Assembly: GCA_913056215.1 (NCBI GenBank)
Contig: CAJXMN010000021.1
Location: 1-34,661, forward strand
Length of the DNA: 34,661 bases
Source: an uncultured Flavobacteriales bacterium
GTDB taxonomy: Bacteria > Bacteroidota > Bacteroidia > Flavobacteriales_D > Crocinitomicaceae
Direction: 5' to 3'
In this document: one piece after another, positions 33,682 through 34,661 of the stretch
Layout: each line of letters opens with the position of its first letter
Position numbering within the stretch: the first letter of the stretch is position 1
Program-made: the position numbers and the translations under genes
Notes under the pieces: generated by a model
What the model was told of the DNA's origin: nothing
The model's database searches: none
What the model saw: the letters and a program-made list of their open reading frames with translations, nothing else

Positions 33682-34101
33682 TTATTCAAAAAGGTCTTCT
33701 TTATCTAAATCATCAATTGAGTTTTTTCTTGCCCATAGATAAAATATAAAGTGTAACGCTATAAAAATTGCCCAATATATGGCAACCGTAATTGATAGAC
33801 TTAATTTTTCATACTTTGAACCAAACCCAAGTCCAATCCACAATAGCGATATTCCGTTGTGGATTAAATAAGTTGTTAAATGAAATCTAAATCCAACATC
33901 AAATATTGGCAAATATCCTCCCTCTTTTCTTCCAAAATACCAACCTGAAGCGAACATAAGTAATCCGTAAATTACTGCTAAAATTGTAATCATAATTCCA
34001 GATTCATTTTCTATCCCATAGCTCAAAAAATATCTAAAAACTATAGTTAATAAGGTTGATGTCAAAGCAAATCTTAATAAGTATGGTGTAATTGTTTTCA
34101 T
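33682..34101 (-). CDS. Small four-helix membrane protein of the PadR module
   Basis: 139 residues with about four hydrophobic segments: near 9-28 (FALTSTLLTIVFRYFLSYG), 35-56 (IMITILAVIYGLLMFASGWYFG), 75-93 (TTYLIHNGISLLWIGLGFG) and 103-124 (ITVAIYWAIFIALHFIFYLW). It ends in an acidic tail (DDLDKEDLFE). No signal peptide cleavage site or catalytic motif seen, and the family is not recognised. The ATG overlaps the TGA of the PadR gene (ATGA, 34098-34101), so the two are translationally coupled. The regulator probably controls this protein, as in other PadR-plus-membrane-protein pairs. Codons are very AT-rich compared with the T9SS genes. Confidence 0.75.
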   Translation of the reverse strand: MKTITPYLLRFALTSTLLTIVFRYFLSYGIENESGIMITILAVIYGLLMFASGWYFGRKEGGYLPIFDVGFRFHLTTYLIHNGISLLWIGLGFGSKYEKLSLSITVAIYWAIFIALHFIFYLWARKNSIDDLDKEDLFE

Positions 34102-34496
34102 TGTTTGTTTAATTTTAAAATGTTTTTGATTTCAGTTGAGAAGAATAGTTTGATATTTCTGTTGACAAATTGATTGAAAAGTTCTTGACCAAGATTTGTC
34201 AAATAATAGTACTTTCTGTCAGGACCTTTATTTCCTTCTTTCAATTCATAAGTGAGAACATCAATATGTTCATATTTTCTTAATGCTCTATATAGACTTT
34301 GTTCTTCGCAACTTATTGTTCCGTCCGATTTCTTTTCAATGAAGTTTTTAATTTCATCAACGTATCTTTTATTTTCTTGAAGTGCCATAAAAATCCAGAG
34401 GGTTAATTGTCCTTTTTTATATGCATTTTCCCAAGAAAGCAATAATTCATTTATTTTTTTATCATCTCTCATTATTACTTTATTTGTATTAAACAT
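34098..34496 (-). CDS. PadR-family transcriptional regulator
   Basis: 132 residues from the chosen start. The PadR winged helix is clear: AYKKGQLTLWIFMALQENKRYVDEIKNFIEKKSDGTISCEEQSLYRALRKYEHIDVLTYEL, then the wing GPDRKYYYLTNLGQELF. A short C-terminal helix follows, as in small (subfamily-2) PadR proteins that dimerise through one helix. The sequence G-P-D-R-K-Y-Y-x-L-T-x-x-G is the family signature. A longer frame opens with TTG at 34529, but the promoter -7 box (34508-34515) lies inside it. So the real start is the ATG at 34494-34496 or the next at 34470-34472 (MRDDKKINELL). Cotranscribed with the membrane protein downstream; likely autoregulated. Confidence 0.85.
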   Translation of the reverse strand: MFNTNKVIMRDDKKINELLLSWENAYKKGQLTLWIFMALQENKRYVDEIKNFIEKKSDGTISCEEQSLYRALRKYEHIDVLTYELKEGNKGPDRKYYYLTNLGQELFNQFVNRNIKLFFSTEIKNILKLNKQ

Positions 34497-34497
34497 C

Positions 34498-34510
34498 TTG
34501 TATAGTACAA
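34498..34510. promoter_or_regulatory. Candidate PadR autoregulatory operator
   Basis: Inverted repeat TTGTA-tag-TACAA, overlapping the promoter -7 box and the expected start point of the PadR gene. A dimeric regulator bound here would block its own promoter. Placement is suggestive; the arms are short. Confidence 0.4.
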
Positions 34511-34537
34511 AGGTAGTAATACATTTCAATAAACAAA
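34508..34537 (-). promoter_or_regulatory. Bacteroidetes-type promoter of the PadR module
   Basis: The minus strand reads TTTG (complement of 34534-34537), 18 bases, then TACCTTTG (complement of 34508-34515), an exact -7 consensus. The start near 34502 leaves a very short leader before the ATG at 34496. Confidence 0.7.
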
Positions 34538-34562
34538 TAAATTTCGAATTTTTCGGTTAAAT

Positions 34563-34574
34563 TGTAGCTAACAT
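34563..34574. repeat. Right inverted-repeat arm of the PadR module
   Basis: TGTAGCTAACAT, exact reverse complement of 33666-33677. The distance between outer ends is 909 bases and encloses both module genes with their promoter. The remaining 87 bases to the window edge show no gene, only a small hairpin CGATT-a-AATCG (34591-34601). Confidence 0.75.
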
Positions 34575-34661
34575 TAAGAATCATTATTGTCCGATTAAAT
34601 CGAAAGCTATTCTGTTTTATACTACTTCCTTTCATTTTTTATTCACGCTTAGTTATTATTT

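Noticed and set aside
33666-34574. Classical insertion sequence
   Set aside because: Inverted repeats are present, but there is no transposase inside and I see no convincing target-site duplication next to the arms.

Overview
This window is chromosomal DNA from a member of the Bacteroidetes, most likely order Flavobacteriales. Three things point there: a gldKLMN/porV/porU type IX secretion (T9SS) locus, cargo proteins with T9SS C-terminal sorting domains, and several promoters of the Bacteroidetes form TTTG-N18-20-TAnnTTTG. The exact family is not determinable by eye; layout and AT content would suit a Crocinitomicaceae- or Fluviicola-like organism.

1-6.7 kb is housekeeping. A leftward operon runs miaB, an orphan sigma-54-type AAA+ activator, then the start of an lptE-like lipoprotein gene cut by the window edge. 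Rightward are topA and an arginase-fold protein with an altered metal site. 6.8-13.1 kb is a rightward T9SS block: a PorP/SprF-like protein, then gldK, gldL, gldM and gldN, ended by a strong terminator. 13.6-19.8 kb is the convergent leftward pair porV-porU. Together these encode the periplasmic ring and rotary motor of the T9SS plus its sortase and shuttle.

20-25 kb holds pssA-purS (rightward) and a leftward series: thioredoxin-like protein, MscS channel, patatin-like hydrolase, ZIP transporter and a small secreted unknown. 25.1-27.9 kb is a very compact leftward operon: class I methyltransferase, PurM/HypE-like ATPase, ThiE-like TIM barrel and Trm112-like zinc protein. Its joint function is not one I recognise, and it is my best candidate for an undescribed pathway.

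28.3-33.2 kb carries two repeat-built T9SS cargo proteins (a seven-repeat SBBP-type propeller and an ELWxxDGT-repeat protein) around an unknown membrane protein. From about 31.1 kb the sequence is accessory: AT-rich gaps, a decayed HTH fragment, a GC-richer degenerate patch, and a two-gene PadR regulator/membrane protein module bracketed by 12-bp inverted repeats. Those repeats resemble a third, hairpin-forming site near 31.5 kb, so integron-cassette-like or other mobile-unit architecture is possible. I found no tRNA, rRNA or CRISPR array.
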